This document shows, one piece after another, positions 8,417 to 16,481 of a stretch of 64,000 nucleotides of DNA (the stretch's first letter is position 1; each line of letters opens with the position of its first letter). Below the pieces are notes generated by a model. That model had not been told where the DNA came from. It searched no databases and was given only the letters and a program-made list of their open reading frames with translations. Source of the stretch: Prauserella muralis (GTDB taxonomy: Bacteria > Actinomycetota > Actinomycetes > Mycobacteriales > Pseudonocardiaceae); assembly GCF_003202285.1 (NCBI RefSeq), contig NZ_MASW01000005.1, positions 806,001-870,000 of the forward strand, written 5' to 3'. A program made the translations under genes and the position numbers.

Positions 8417-9505
8417 TTGCTGCACATCGGGCTCAACCTCGGCTTCGCCGCCCACCCCGGACTCTCCGACGAGGACATGTACCACCACGAACTCGACCTC
8501 GCCGTCGAGGCGGACGCGCTCGGCTACGACTCCGTCTGGGTCGTCGAGCACCACTTCTCCGACTACTCGCTGTGCCCCGACAACTTCGTGGTGCTGGCGC
8601 ACCTGGCAGGCCGCACGTCGCGGATCAAACTCGGCACCGCCGCGGTGATCCTGCCGTGGAACAATCCGCTGCGGGTGGCGGAGAAGGCGCTGATGGTGGA
8701 CGCGATCTCCCGCGGACGGCTGCTGCTGGGTGTCGGCAGGGGACTGTCCCGCACGGAGTACGAACCCTTCCGCATCCCGCTGGACGAGACCAGGGACCGT
8801 TTCGACGAGGCCGCGCCGATGATCTTCGAGGCGCTGGAGACCGGCGTGCTGCACGGCGACGGCCCGTTCTACCCGCAGCCGCGCGCCGAGCTGCGGCCCC
8901 GTCCGCGCGGGTCGTTCCTCGGCCGCCGGTACATGGTGGCGGGATCCCCGGAGTCGGTGGTCGCCGCGGCCAGGCTGCGGGCGAGCATGATGTCGTTCAT
9001 CGTCAAACCGGTGCCCGACCTCATGCCCACCTTCACCCGCTACCGGGAGCTGTTCGAGGCCGAGCACGGCGAGATCGCCCCGCCGATCGCCCTCAACGTC
9101 AACATGTACTGCCACGCCGACGACGAGCTGGCGAAGGAGCGGCACTTCGAGTACGTCAACCGGTTCTTCCTGGCCAACGTCGAGCACTACGAGATGGCCG
9201 GGGAACACTTCGCCTCCATCAAGGGGCACGAGCGGTACGCGGCCAACGCCGAGTACTTCCGCGAGATCGGGCTGGAGAAGGCCGCCCACAACTACGCGGC
9301 CACCGCGCTGTGGGGCAGCCCGGAGCGCATCCTCGGCCAGATCGAGGCGATCCGGGACGAGCTCGGCGACTTCGAGCTCACGGTGGCGCCGTCCTTCGGC
9401 GGCATGCCCTACGACCAGGCGCGGGCGAGCCTCGAACTGTTCGCCCGGGAGGTGCTGCCCAAGGCCCGCTCCCTGCGCGGCAAGCCGGTCAGCACGGCGG
9501 CATGA
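8417..9505 (+). CDS. LLM-class flavin-dependent monooxygenase
   Basis: A 362-residue bacterial-luciferase-like protein. The N-terminal strand and first loop (LHIGLNLGFAAHPGL), the segment GYDSVWVVEHHFSDY and RIKLGTAAVILPWNNPLRVAE match the FMN or F420 (beta/alpha)8 barrel of this family. It begins with TTG at 8417, with AGAAAGGA eight bases before it, and its stop overlaps the next start (ATGA). It probably oxidises a small organic molecule with reduced flavin. The pairing with a CocE hydrolase and an AcoR-like regulator suggests an inducible catabolic pathway; the substrate cannot be read from the sequence. Confidence 0.83.
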   Translation: MLHIGLNLGFAAHPGLSDEDMYHHELDLAVEADALGYDSVWVVEHHFSDYSLCPDNFVVLAHLAGRTSRIKLGTAAVILPWNNPLRVAEKALMVDAISRGRLLLGVGRGLSRTEYEPFRIPLDETRDRFDEAAPMIFEALETGVLHGDGPFYPQPRAELRPRPRGSFLGRRYMVAGSPESVVAAARLRASMMSFIVKPVPDLMPTFTRYRELFEAEHGEIAPPIALNVNMYCHADDELAKERHFEYVNRFFLANVEHYEMAGEHFASIKGHERYAANAEYFREIGLEKAAHNYAATALWGSPERILGQIEAIRDELGDFELTVAPSFGGMPYDQARASLELFAREVLPKARSLRGKPVSTAA

Positions 9506-9747
9506 CCACGGACGGGGCCGGGTGCAGGCTCGTCCCCACCGGCGTCCGCGCCGACGCGGTGGAACCAGCCGCCGACCGACGACGGGACGAGGGGATCGCC
9601 GCCGTGCCGGACGAGGCGGCCGGCCCGGAAGGCGTGGCCAAACGGCCGGCGGCACTGCGAGACTGGGCAGCCGAGTGCGAGTGGATCGTCCGCCGCCGCG
9701 GCGACGAGGCGGCACCCGAAGTCCGGTGCGGTGCCCGCGGGAGCTGA
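9502..9747 (+). CDS. Small acidic/arginine-rich protein, unknown
   Basis: An 81-residue reading frame starting MTTDGAGCRLVPTGVRADAV whose ATG overlaps the monooxygenase stop. It has no membrane segment and matches nothing I know. A conserved-looking patch (RDWAAECEWIVRRRGDEAAP) and the coupled start are the only support. It may be a partner or chaperone of the monooxygenase, or a chance frame in GC-rich DNA. Confidence 0.5.
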   Translation: MTTDGAGCRLVPTGVRADAVEPAADRRRDEGIAAVPDEAAGPEGVAKRPAALRDWAAECEWIVRRRGDEAAPEVRCGARGS

Positions 9748-9775
9748 CGGCGGAGGCCACCCGGGAAGGTCAGGG

Positions 9776-11581
9776 ATGTCCATGCCGGCTGCGTCCAGCG
9801 GCCCGCCGGTGCCGCACACCACCGCGGAGTGGGAGCGGGTCCGGCAGGCCAAGCTCGACGTCCTCACCCGCGACCCGTTCGCCGTGGATCCCGCGGACTA
9901 TCCCGGTGTCCGCCCGGAGGTGGTGGCCTCGTGGCGGCGTTCGATGCTGGCCGGTGTCGACCCCGGCGCCCGGCACTACGCGCCCGACGACGACTTCCAG
10001 CCGCGCACCCGGCTGGCCGCCGTGGCGCAGCCGATCATGAACCGGCTGAAGGACGAGATCTCCGATCTCAACTGCTGGGGCTTCCTCGCCGACCGCGCCT
10101 GCAGGCTGCTCACCGTCGTGGTCGGGGACTTCCCGCTGGCAGGCCGGGTGCACCGGCAGAACCTGCGCCCCGGCATGTGCTTCGCCGAGGAGGTCATGGG
10201 CACCAACGGCATGGGCTGCGCCCACGAGACCCAGCAGGCCTTCATCATCGCCGGCACCGAACACTTCCGGACCGACTCGGAGATCCTCACGACGACGGGG
10301 GTGATCATCCGTGACCCGTTCACCAAACGCTACGCCGGAACGCTGGGCGCGCACTGCCTGCGCGAGTACGGCACCACCGCCCTGCTGCCGCTGGTGGTCG
10401 AGCTCGGCCGTTCCATCGAAGCGCAGTTGCTGGCGAGCCGGGAGGACGGCGAACGGGAGTTCTTCGATGCGTTCGCCGCGGCGCAGCGCAGGCACCGCGC
10501 GCCGGTGGTCGGGGTGAGCAGGCGGTTGTGCGTGGTGAGCACGCGGGCGCGCACGGTGGTCCACGAGGCGGACGAGGAGCTGTTGCGGCGCCTCGCCGAG
10601 GAGTCGGGTTCGCGGAGCCGCACCGTGCAGCGGCAGCTCAGCTCCGGGGTGACCGTGACGATCCAGGTGCATCCGGTGCCGCAGCCGCGGGGCGAGTTCG
10701 CCGCCGTGCTCGTGCTGCTGCCGTCCGGGACGTCCATGGTGGACGACACCGGCGGTGACGCCGGGCCGGGCTGGGTCTGGGAGGGCGCGCCTGCCGACTT
10801 CCGGACACAACTGGCTCGCGCGCTGCGCAACGGCCGTGCGGTACTGCTGACCGGCGAGCGGGGGTGCGGCAAGCGACACGAGGCGCGGCAGGCACTGCGA
10901 GGCCTGGCGGGGTCCGGCGGGATCGCCGAGTTCGACTGCGCCCTGGCGCACCTGCGCCCCCGTGAGTGGCTGCGCAGCCTCGCCTCGGCGGTGTCCGGCG
11001 ACAGCCCGGCGGTCCTGCTCGGGCACGTCACCGACCTGCCCGCGGAGCTGACCACCGCGGTGGCCGACCTGCTGGCCCGCGCGCCCGTCCCGGTGGCCGG
11101 CACCACGACCGACGACGCGGGCCACGACGGCGCCGTCGCGCGGGTCCGCGAGAGCTTTCCCGTGTTGCTGACGGTGCCTCCGCTGCGGGAACGCCGCAAC
11201 GAGTTCGGGCAGCTGTGTGCGAGCCTGCTCGCCGAACTCGGTGGAGGCGACGAGGACGGCGAGCAGGCGGTGACCCTCGCGCCCAGGGCCGTGGCCGCGC
11301 TGCTGGCCAGCGACTGGCCCGGCAACGTCCGCCAGTTGCTCCAGGTGCTGGCGAGTGCGCGGGTGCGCGTGAGCGGACCGGTGATCGATGTGGGCGATCT
11401 GCCCGCGCGGCACGGCCGCAACCAGCCCGCCCACCCGCTCGACGAGGTGCGGGCGGCCGAACGGCGGGTGCTCATGGCCGCGTTGCGCGAGACCGGGGGC
11501 GACCGGAACGCCGTCGCCGAACGGCTCGGCATTTCCCGCGCGACCGTCTACCGCAAGCTCAAACGCTACGAACTGGACTGA
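9776..11581 (+). CDS. AcoR-like GAF/AAA/Fis-type regulator without the sigma-54 contact loop
   Basis: A 601-residue regulator: a GAF-type sensor domain in the first 220 residues (MCFAEEVMGTNGMGCAHETQ is the classic AcoR segment), a reduced AAA-like module with Walker A GERGCGKR at residues 360-367 and the subdomain end PPLRERRNEFGQLC, then a C-terminal Fis HTH (GDRNAVAERLGISRATVYRK). The GAFTGA loop that contacts sigma-54 is absent, as expected in an actinobacterium without sigma-54. GGGAAGG lies six bases before ATG 9776. It probably activates the CocE-monooxygenase genes through the palindrome at 6604. Confidence 0.85.
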   Translation: MSMPAASSGPPVPHTTAEWERVRQAKLDVLTRDPFAVDPADYPGVRPEVVASWRRSMLAGVDPGARHYAPDDDFQPRTRLAAVAQPIMNRLKDEISDLNCWGFLADRACRLLTVVVGDFPLAGRVHRQNLRPGMCFAEEVMGTNGMGCAHETQQAFIIAGTEHFRTDSEILTTTGVIIRDPFTKRYAGTLGAHCLREYGTTALLPLVVELGRSIEAQLLASREDGEREFFDAFAAAQRRHRAPVVGVSRRLCVVSTRARTVVHEADEELLRRLAEESGSRSRTVQRQLSSGVTVTIQVHPVPQPRGEFAAVLVLLPSGTSMVDDTGGDAGPGWVWEGAPADFRTQLARALRNGRAVLLTGERGCGKRHEARQALRGLAGSGGIAEFDCALAHLRPREWLRSLASAVSGDSPAVLLGHVTDLPAELTTAVADLLARAPVPVAGTTTDDAGHDGAVARVRESFPVLLTVPPLRERRNEFGQLCASLLAELGGGDEDGEQAVTLAPRAVAALLASDWPGNVRQLLQVLASARVRVSGPVIDVGDLPARHGRNQPAHPLDEVRAAERRVLMAALRETGGDRNAVAERLGISRATVYRKLKRYELD

Positions 11582-11586
11582 ACCGG

Positions 11587-11745
11587 TCAGTCCATCCCGG
11601 TCGGGGCGCCGCCGTCGCCTCGGCCGCACGCCAGCCGGATCCCGTCGCGGACCGCGGCACGCACGACGAAGTAGAGGGCGAACAGGAAAACAGCCGGAAG
11701 CAGCGCGTACAACAGCATGGTCAGAAACACCGGACCGGTCGACAT
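11587..11745 (-). CDS. Small single-span membrane protein (52 residues)
   Basis: A short reading frame starting MSTGPVFLTMLLYALLPAVF, with one long hydrophobic helix (about residues 6-29) followed by a positively charged tail and a Gly-rich end. It fits the gap between the AcoR-like gene and the dioxygenase lipoprotein and is convergent with the former. The ribosome binding site is weak. Its coding nature rests on the clean amphipathic layout and the positive-inside tail; function unknown. Confidence 0.45.
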   Translation of the reverse strand: MSTGPVFLTMLLYALLPAVFLFALYFVVRAAVRDGIRLACGRGDGGAPTGMD

Positions 11746-11861
11746 CCGAACAACGGTAGCCGATTCCGGACCCGGTACCGGTCACGATCGCGAGTCGGTG
11801 TGCACACTCGCTGCCAGGCTCGGCTCAGCCACTACACAGCCAGCACACAGGGTCGCGGCCG

Positions 11862-12794
11862 ATGCTGGTGTTCATGCGAAGGCCTGAACGGACCTACGAG
11901 GGTCGCCCGCTGCCCCGGCCCCACGACGAGATCGTCGACCAGGGCCTGGGTTTCGATGTCGCCACCCTGCTCGACCGCCGCCGCGCGTTGCGTGTCCTCG
12001 GCCTCGGCGCGGCGGGTGTGGTGCTCACGGCCTGCAGCACCGGCTCCGGCGGCTCCTCCTCCCCCGCCACCACCACGGCCACGGCTTCGGGGTCGTCGGC
12101 GTCGGCCGGGGAGATCCCGGAGGAGACGGCAGGGCCGTTCCCCGGTGACGGCTCCAACGGGCCCGACGTGCTGGAACAGAGCGGCATCGTGCGCGGCGAC
12201 ATCCGGTCGAGCTTCGGCGACTCCAGCGGCACGGCGCGGGGCGTGCCGATGACGCTGGAGCTCACGGTCTCCGACCTGGCCGGCGGCGGCGTACCGTTCG
12301 AGGGCGTCGCCGTCTACGTCTGGCACTGCGACCGGGAAGGCCGCTACTCGATGTACTCGGACGGCGCCGAGGACCAGAACTACCTGCGGGGCGTGCAGGT
12401 CGCCGGTGCCGACGGCCGCGTGCGCTTCACGAGCATCGTCCCCGCCTGCTACAGCGGACGCTGGCCGCACATCCACTTCGAGGTCTATCCCGGTCAGGAC
12501 AGCATCGCCGACGTCGCCAACGTGATCGCGACTTCCCAGGTCGCGTTGCCGAGGAACATGTGCGACGCCGTCTACGCCGAGCCGGGCTACGAGCAGTCCG
12601 TCGCCAACCTCGCCGGGCTGAGCCTGCGGGGTGACACCGTGTTCGGCGACGACGGCGGCGCCTCGCAGCTGGCGACCGTCACCGGCGACGTCGGCCGCGG
12701 TTACGTCGTCCGCCTCGGCGTGGGCGTGGACACGACGACCGAGGGGGGCGCGGGCAGCCCGCCGGGCGGAGGAGCCCCGCCACCCTCCCGCTGA
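11862..12794 (+). CDS. Exported lipoprotein with intradiol dioxygenase fold
   Basis: About 310 residues. A twin-arginine-like signal (RRRALRVLGLGAAGVVLTAC, lipobox ending in Cys near residue 58) and a Ser/Thr-rich linker precede an intradiol ring-cleavage dioxygenase domain. The likely Fe(III) ligands are visible as a Tyr in the GRYSMY/NYLRG region, a Tyr in ACYSGRW and the His pair in WPHIHFEVY. Actinobacterial members of this group are cell-surface aromatic-ring dioxygenases or inactive relatives. ATG 11862 is used; ATG 11874 is an equal alternative. It stands alone, with the dispersed repeat downstream. Confidence 0.8.
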   Translation: MLVFMRRPERTYEGRPLPRPHDEIVDQGLGFDVATLLDRRRALRVLGLGAAGVVLTACSTGSGGSSSPATTTATASGSSASAGEIPEETAGPFPGDGSNGPDVLEQSGIVRGDIRSSFGDSSGTARGVPMTLELTVSDLAGGGVPFEGVAVYVWHCDREGRYSMYSDGAEDQNYLRGVQVAGADGRVRFTSIVPACYSGRWPHIHFEVYPGQDSIADVANVIATSQVALPRNMCDAVYAEPGYEQSVANLAGLSLRGDTVFGDDGGASQLATVTGDVGRGYVVRLGVGVDTTTEGGAGSPPGGGAPPPSR

Positions 12795-12851
12795 CACCCC
12801 GGAGAGGGGCAGTTCAACGCCGGTTCGCCTCGCCGGTCAGCGCGGGCGCCC

Positions 12852-12902
12852 GTGCCCAGGGTGCCCCTGGGTACCTCAGGTGTGCCCGAGGTGCCCTCGG
12901 GC
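12852..12902. repeat. Dispersed inverted repeat, copy A (terminator-like)
   Basis: Contains a perfect hairpin GCCCGAG-GTGCC-CTCGGGC at 12884-12902, preceded by CCCAGG/CCTGGG. The core GGTGCCC words and central GGTACCT recur in the copies at 33744 and 63165. It lies in the convergent gap between the dioxygenase lipoprotein and the XRE regulator, so it can end transcription from both sides, though no T-run follows. This is the most diverged of the three copies. Confidence 0.6.
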
Positions 12903-12954
12903 TCGCCGCCCCCGGATCACGAGCGCGCCTGCGTTACGCCGCCCGGCTCCGGTC

Positions 12955-13785
12955 TCAGGCGTCCTGCCGGGCCGTGGCCGCCAGTGCCCCCAGCAGGGCG
13001 AGCGCCTCGGCGCTGGGCGAGCCCGGCTCGGCGTGGTAGACGACGAGTTCCTGGCCGGGGCTGGACCGCACGTCGAAGGTCTGCATGGTCAGGGTCAGGG
13101 GCCCGACGTCGGGGTGCTCGAAGCTCTTGCGTTCGAGCGCCTTGCCGCGGGCATCGTGAGTGGCCCACAGCCGGGCGAAGGTGGCGCTGACCTCCAGCAG
13201 CTCGGCCAGCACCTGCCGGACGCGGGGATGGTCGGGGTCCTTGCCGTACGCGAGCCGGAACCCGGCCACCGCGTTGCGGGCCACGTCGGGCCAGTCCCGG
13301 TAGAAGCCGCGCGCGGCCGGGTCGGTGAACACGACGTGCAGCAGGTTGCGGGAGTGCGTCCAGCCGTGGAACAGCGCGTCGGCGATCGCGTTGGAGGCCA
13401 GCACGTCGTACGCGCGGCCGTAGACGAGGGCCGGGTTGTCCGGCCAGGCGTCCATCAGCTGCAGCAGGCCCGGGTCGACCCGTTCGCTTGCCGCGGCGTC
13501 ACGGGCCCGCGGGCTGAGCCCGGCCAGCCGGAACAGGTGCTCGCGGCCGTCCGGGTCGAGTCGCAGTGCGGCCGCCAACGCGTCGATCAGCTGCGCCGAC
13601 GGCGTCCGTTCGCGGCCCTGTTCCAGCCGGACGTAGTAGTCGACGCTCATCCCCGCCAGCAGGGCCACCTCCTCGCGCCGCAGGCCGGGCACCCGGCGCG
13701 GTCCCGTGCTGGACAGGCCCACCTGCCCGGGTCGGAGCCGCGCTCGCTGCGCCCGGAGGTAGGCGCCCAGTTCGGACTGTGCCAT
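12955..13785 (-). CDS. XRE-family regulator with MmyB-like ligand-binding domain
   Basis: A 276-residue regulator: an N-terminal helix-turn-helix (RREEVALLAGMSVDYYVRLEQGRER, about residues 40-65) and a C-terminal MmyB-type PAS-like domain (segments NAIADALFHGW, RNLLHVVFTDPAARGFYRDW, GKALERKSFEHPDVGPLTL), a common actinobacterial pair thought to bind fatty-acid-like ligands. The ATG at 13785 (MAQSELGAYLRAQR) fits family starts better than the in-frame codon nine residues upstream. It lies 57 bases downstream of the reductase gene on the same strand, possibly co-transcribed with it. Confidence 0.85.
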   Translation of the reverse strand: MAQSELGAYLRAQRARLRPGQVGLSSTGPRRVPGLRREEVALLAGMSVDYYVRLEQGRERTPSAQLIDALAAALRLDPDGREHLFRLAGLSPRARDAAASERVDPGLLQLMDAWPDNPALVYGRAYDVLASNAIADALFHGWTHSRNLLHVVFTDPAARGFYRDWPDVARNAVAGFRLAYGKDPDHPRVRQVLAELLEVSATFARLWATHDARGKALERKSFEHPDVGPLTLTMQTFDVRSSPGQELVVYHAEPGSPSAEALALLGALAATARQDA

Positions 13786-13842
13786 ACCGGCATCGTAGGC
13801 CGGTGGCGCCACCGCAACCTGGGTGCAGCGTTCCCAGGAACC

Positions 13843-14388
13843 TCAGGTCCGGTAGGTCAGGATGACGACGCCCGAGGCCAACCGCCGCACCTCGGCGAGG
13901 TCGAACCTCGCGAGCGATCCCTGCCGGAAGAGCAGATCGTCGGCGCTGCCTGTCCGGAGGAAGAACGGGTGGAACCACAGCCGCACCTCGTCGAGGAGCC
14001 CGTGGTCGAGCAGAGTGTGCGCGATGCCGCCGAAGCCGTAGTGCACGATGTCCTTGCCCGGCTCGGACTTGAGCTGCTCGACGTGGGCGGCCACGTCGCC
14101 CGCGACGACGGTGGTGTTGCGCCAGGTCGGATCGCGCAGCGTCGTCGACACGACGTACTTGCGCATCTCGTTGATGCGGTCGGTGTAGGGATCGCCCGAT
14201 CTGCCCTCCCACACCCCGGCGAAGGACTCATAGGTCTTGCGGCCCAGCAGCACGGCGTCGCAGGCACCCAGCAGTTCGGTCTGGAGTGTGGTGCCGGCGT
14301 CGTCGCCGCCCTCGGTCGCGGGCCAGTTCTCCACACCGCCGATGACGCCGTCGAGGGTGATGTAGGTGGCGTTGATGATCCTGCGCAT
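13843..14388 (-). CDS. Dihydrofolate-reductase-family (RibD C-terminal-like) reductase
   Basis: A 181-residue protein of the RibD_C/DHFR-like fold: start MRRIINATYITLDGVIGGVE, then LLGRKTYESFAGVW (NADPH-binding helix) and GKDIVHYGFGGIAHTLLDHGLLDEVRLW. It probably reduces a small carbonyl or pterin-like compound with NADPH; actual substrates of this group are mostly unknown. GAAGGAG six bases before the ATG fixes the start. Divergent from the MocR regulator with an 83-base gap, so it may be its target. Confidence 0.82.
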   Translation of the reverse strand: MRRIINATYITLDGVIGGVENWPATEGGDDAGTTLQTELLGACDAVLLGRKTYESFAGVWEGRSGDPYTDRINEMRKYVVSTTLRDPTWRNTTVVAGDVAAHVEQLKSEPGKDIVHYGFGGIAHTLLDHGLLDEVRLWFHPFFLRTGSADDLLFRQGSLARFDLAEVRRLASGVVILTYRT

Positions 14389-14441
14389 GAGCGCTCCTTC
14401 GGTCGTGTTTCCCCGGTTTCCGGTGCCCACGAGCGTGCCGG

Positions 14442-14470
14442 GAATCGGATCAGTGGATAAGGTCCGATTC
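14442..14470. promoter_or_regulatory. Candidate MocR operator
   Basis: A perfect inverted repeat, GAATCGGA-N13-TCCGATTC, with half-site centres 21 bases apart (two helical turns), just before the MocR start. Dimeric MocR/PdxR proteins bind paired half-sites of this kind. It should control the MocR gene itself and perhaps the divergent reductase gene. Confidence 0.5.
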
Positions 14471-14471
14471 G

Positions 14472-15914
14472 ATGCCCGAATCGTGGACCAATTCCGGCGC
14501 GGCGGAGCGCATGCACATCGAGCTGCGCCGCGCTGGGGCCACGTCGCTGCACCGGCAGCTCGCGGAGGCCATCCGGCAGTCGATCCGCTCCGGACGGCTG
14601 CCCCTGGGCGCCTCGCTTCCCCCCACGCGGACGATCGCGGCGGATCTCGGCGTGTCCCGGGGTGTGGTGGTCGAGGCGTACCAGCAGCTGGTCGCCGAGG
14701 GTTACCTCACCAGCAGGCCGGGCGGGTACACCCGCGTCGCCGCGGGTGCCGAGGCGCCGACCGCGCCTGCCGTGCCGCGGCCGCCGCCCGCCCCGCCACG
14801 CAACAGGATCGACTTCGGCTACGGTCGCGCGGACGTCTCGAGCTTCCCCCGCGCGGCGTGGCTGCGTTCCGTGCGGCGGGTGCTCAACGAGACACCGGCC
14901 GATCGGCTCGGTTACCTCGACGGCCGCGGCGCCCCCGAGCTGCACCGCGCTCTCGCCGACTACCTGAACCGGGTGCGGGGCACCGCGGCACGGCCGGAGA
15001 ACGTCCTGGTCACCAACGGCTTCGCACAGGCGGGTGCGTTGCTGGTGCAGACACTCGCCGCCGCGGGTGCCAGCAGGATCGCCGTGGAGGACCCCTCGGC
15101 CGACGACGACGTCCGCCCCGCCGCGCGGGCGGCCGGGCTCGATGTCGTCGGCGTCGCCGTCGGTGGCCACGGTGTCCGCGTGGAGCTGCTCGAGGGGTTG
15201 CGGGCCGACGCGCTCGTGCTCACCCCGTCCCATCAGTGGCCCACCGGCGGGGTGCTGCCCGCGGAGTCGCGGCTGCGGGTGCTGCGGTGGGCGCGCCGCA
15301 CCGGCGCGATCGTCGTCGAGGACGACTACGACGCCGAGTACCGCTACGACCGCCAGCCGGTCGGCGCCATGCAGGGGCTCGACCCCGATCACGTCGTGTA
15401 CGCGGGCACGGCGAGCAAGACCCTCGCCCCCGGCCTGCGGCTGGGCTGGCTCGTCCTGCCGCCCGGCCTCGTCCCTGCCGTGACGGGGGCCAAGATCGCG
15501 GCCGACCGCGGCTCACCGGTACTGGACCAGCTCACCTTCGCCGACTTCCTCGTGCACGGTGAGTTCGACCGGCACCTGCGGCGGATGCGCCCGGTGTACC
15601 GGCGGCGGCGCGACGCGCTGTTGAACGCGCTCCGGACGTACACGCCCGACCTCGAACCCGCTGGGGTGTCGGCGGGCCTGCACCTGGTCACCTGGCTCCC
15701 CCCGGACGTCGACGAGACGGCGCTCGTCCGGGCCGCCGCGCAGCGCGGCCTCGGCGTGCACGGCGTGTCGCCCTACCGGCTCGGCGACGGCGGCCGCGGC
15801 GGGCTGATCTTCGGCTACGCGACGCTCGGCGAGGCTGCCATCACCCGCGGCGTCGCCGAGCTCGCCGGCGTCCTCGGGCGGGTCCGCCGCGGCGCCCCGC
15901 CGGGCGGGGGCTGA
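14472..15914 (+). CDS. MocR/PdxR-family regulator (GntR HTH fused to aminotransferase fold)
   Basis: A 480-residue protein with a GntR winged helix at about residues 20-90 (LPPTRTIAADLGVSRGVVVEAYQQL) and a class I aminotransferase domain behind it. The PLP-site segments are present: EDDYDAEYRYDRQPVGAMQGLD and the lysine region YAGTASKTLAPGLRLGWLVLP. Such proteins sense PLP or an amino compound as an external aldimine and control vitamin B6, GABA or amino-acid genes. An ATG at 14511 (MHIELRRAG) is an alternative start. The divergent reductase gene is the nearest possible target. Confidence 0.88.
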   Translation: MPESWTNSGAAERMHIELRRAGATSLHRQLAEAIRQSIRSGRLPLGASLPPTRTIAADLGVSRGVVVEAYQQLVAEGYLTSRPGGYTRVAAGAEAPTAPAVPRPPPAPPRNRIDFGYGRADVSSFPRAAWLRSVRRVLNETPADRLGYLDGRGAPELHRALADYLNRVRGTAARPENVLVTNGFAQAGALLVQTLAAAGASRIAVEDPSADDDVRPAARAAGLDVVGVAVGGHGVRVELLEGLRADALVLTPSHQWPTGGVLPAESRLRVLRWARRTGAIVVEDDYDAEYRYDRQPVGAMQGLDPDHVVYAGTASKTLAPGLRLGWLVLPPGLVPAVTGAKIAADRGSPVLDQLTFADFLVHGEFDRHLRRMRPVYRRRRDALLNALRTYTPDLEPAGVSAGLHLVTWLPPDVDETALVRAAAQRGLGVHGVSPYRLGDGGRGGLIFGYATLGEAAITRGVAELAGVLGRVRRGAPPGGG

Positions 15915-15968
15915 CCGCCGGGATCGCATCGAGGTGGCCCGCGGCCACCGTCTGCTACCCTGACCGCC

Positions 15969-16022
15969 ATGCAGCCGCGCCTGACGTCGAAGCGAGACGT
16001 AGTAGCGAGGCGCGCCGGCTGA
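15969..16022 (+). CDS. Probable leader peptide (17 residues) before the ACT-like gene
   Basis: ATG at 15969 opens the peptide MQPRLTSKRDVVARRAG. A -10-like TACCCT at 15956-15961 puts the transcript start at about the ATG itself, so the peptide would be leaderless. The LTS-(K/R)-R pattern resembles actinobacterial attenuator peptides, but the usual Cys pair is absent; two adjacent Val codons are present. A hairpin follows at 16029. It may sense charged tRNA or translation speed for the downstream gene. Inference from layout only. Confidence 0.45.
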   Translation: MQPRLTSKRDVVARRAG

Positions 16023-16028
16023 ACCCAG

Positions 16029-16053
16029 GTCGCCGGCGCGCAGCGCCGCCGAC
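16029..16053 (+). terminator. Attenuator-like hairpin after the leader peptide
   Basis: GTCGCCGGCGC and GCGCCGCCGAC pair at 10 of 11 positions around a three-base loop, seven bases behind the leader stop and 70 bases before the ACT-like gene. No T-run follows, which is usual in high-GC actinobacteria. The preceding segment GCGCGCCGG could compete for pairing, so an attenuation switch is possible. Confidence 0.4.
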
Positions 16054-16123
16054 CGTGGACGAGCGGCCTTCACTCATCGGGACCTGGCCCGGACCCCGTT
16101 CGGTTCCCGACCTGGAGCTCCCC

Positions 16124-16414
16124 ATGTCTCTCGATGTCAGCCCGTCGTCACAGCGCATTCCGGCAGCCCGGCCGTCCTTCCCGGTGCGCCGCCGGATCGC
16201 CACCTACTTCACCGGCGGTGTCGACGGGCTGCTGACCCTGTCGGCGACCCTGCAGCAGGGTGGCTGCAAGGTCCACGACCTGGCCGTCGACATCCACGAC
16301 GGCGTGGCCGAAAGCAGCATGGTGTGCACGGTCCTGATCGCCGACGGCGGTGTCGAGCCGCTGCTCGAGCGCCTCCGCACGCTGCCCGCGGTCGTCTCGT
16401 CCGAGCTGCTGTAG
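16124..16414 (+). CDS. Small ACT-like domain protein
   Basis: A 96-residue protein; the core from about residue 20 (VRRRIATYFTGGVDGLLTLSATLQQ, then VHDLAVDIHDGVAESSMVCTVLI and the helix VEPLLERLRTLPAVVSSELL) has the beta-alpha-beta-beta-alpha-beta rhythm of ACT regulatory domains, as in the small subunit of acetolactate synthase. It would bind an amino acid. No enzyme gene is adjacent, so it acts on a distant partner or alone. GGAG lies upstream of ATG 16124. The leader peptide and hairpin in front suggest attenuation control. Confidence 0.6.
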   Translation: MSLDVSPSSQRIPAARPSFPVRRRIATYFTGGVDGLLTLSATLQQGGCKVHDLAVDIHDGVAESSMVCTVLIADGGVEPLLERLRTLPAVVSSELL

Positions 16415-16429
16415 CCCGACCACGCCGCG

Positions 16430-16471
16430 ATCAAACAATTGGGATTGATTGATCTATCTGGATTGATGTAC
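16430..16471. promoter_or_regulatory. ArsR operator/promoter
   Basis: An AT-rich block directly before the ArsR-ArsC fusion gene: ATCAA-N10-TTGAT at 16430-16449, and GGATTGAT repeated at 16442 and 16460 (18 bases apart). TGTACT at 16466 can serve as -10, leaving a very short leader before GTG 16482. Position and ATCAA/TTGAT half-sites fit autorepression by an ArsR-family protein. Confidence 0.5.
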
Positions 16472-16481
16472 TCTCGGGCTC

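Noticed and set aside
7136-9760. 874-codon open frame on the minus strand
   Set aside because: Antisense to the CocE hydrolase and the flavin monooxygenase, both of which have clear motifs; the frame has none.
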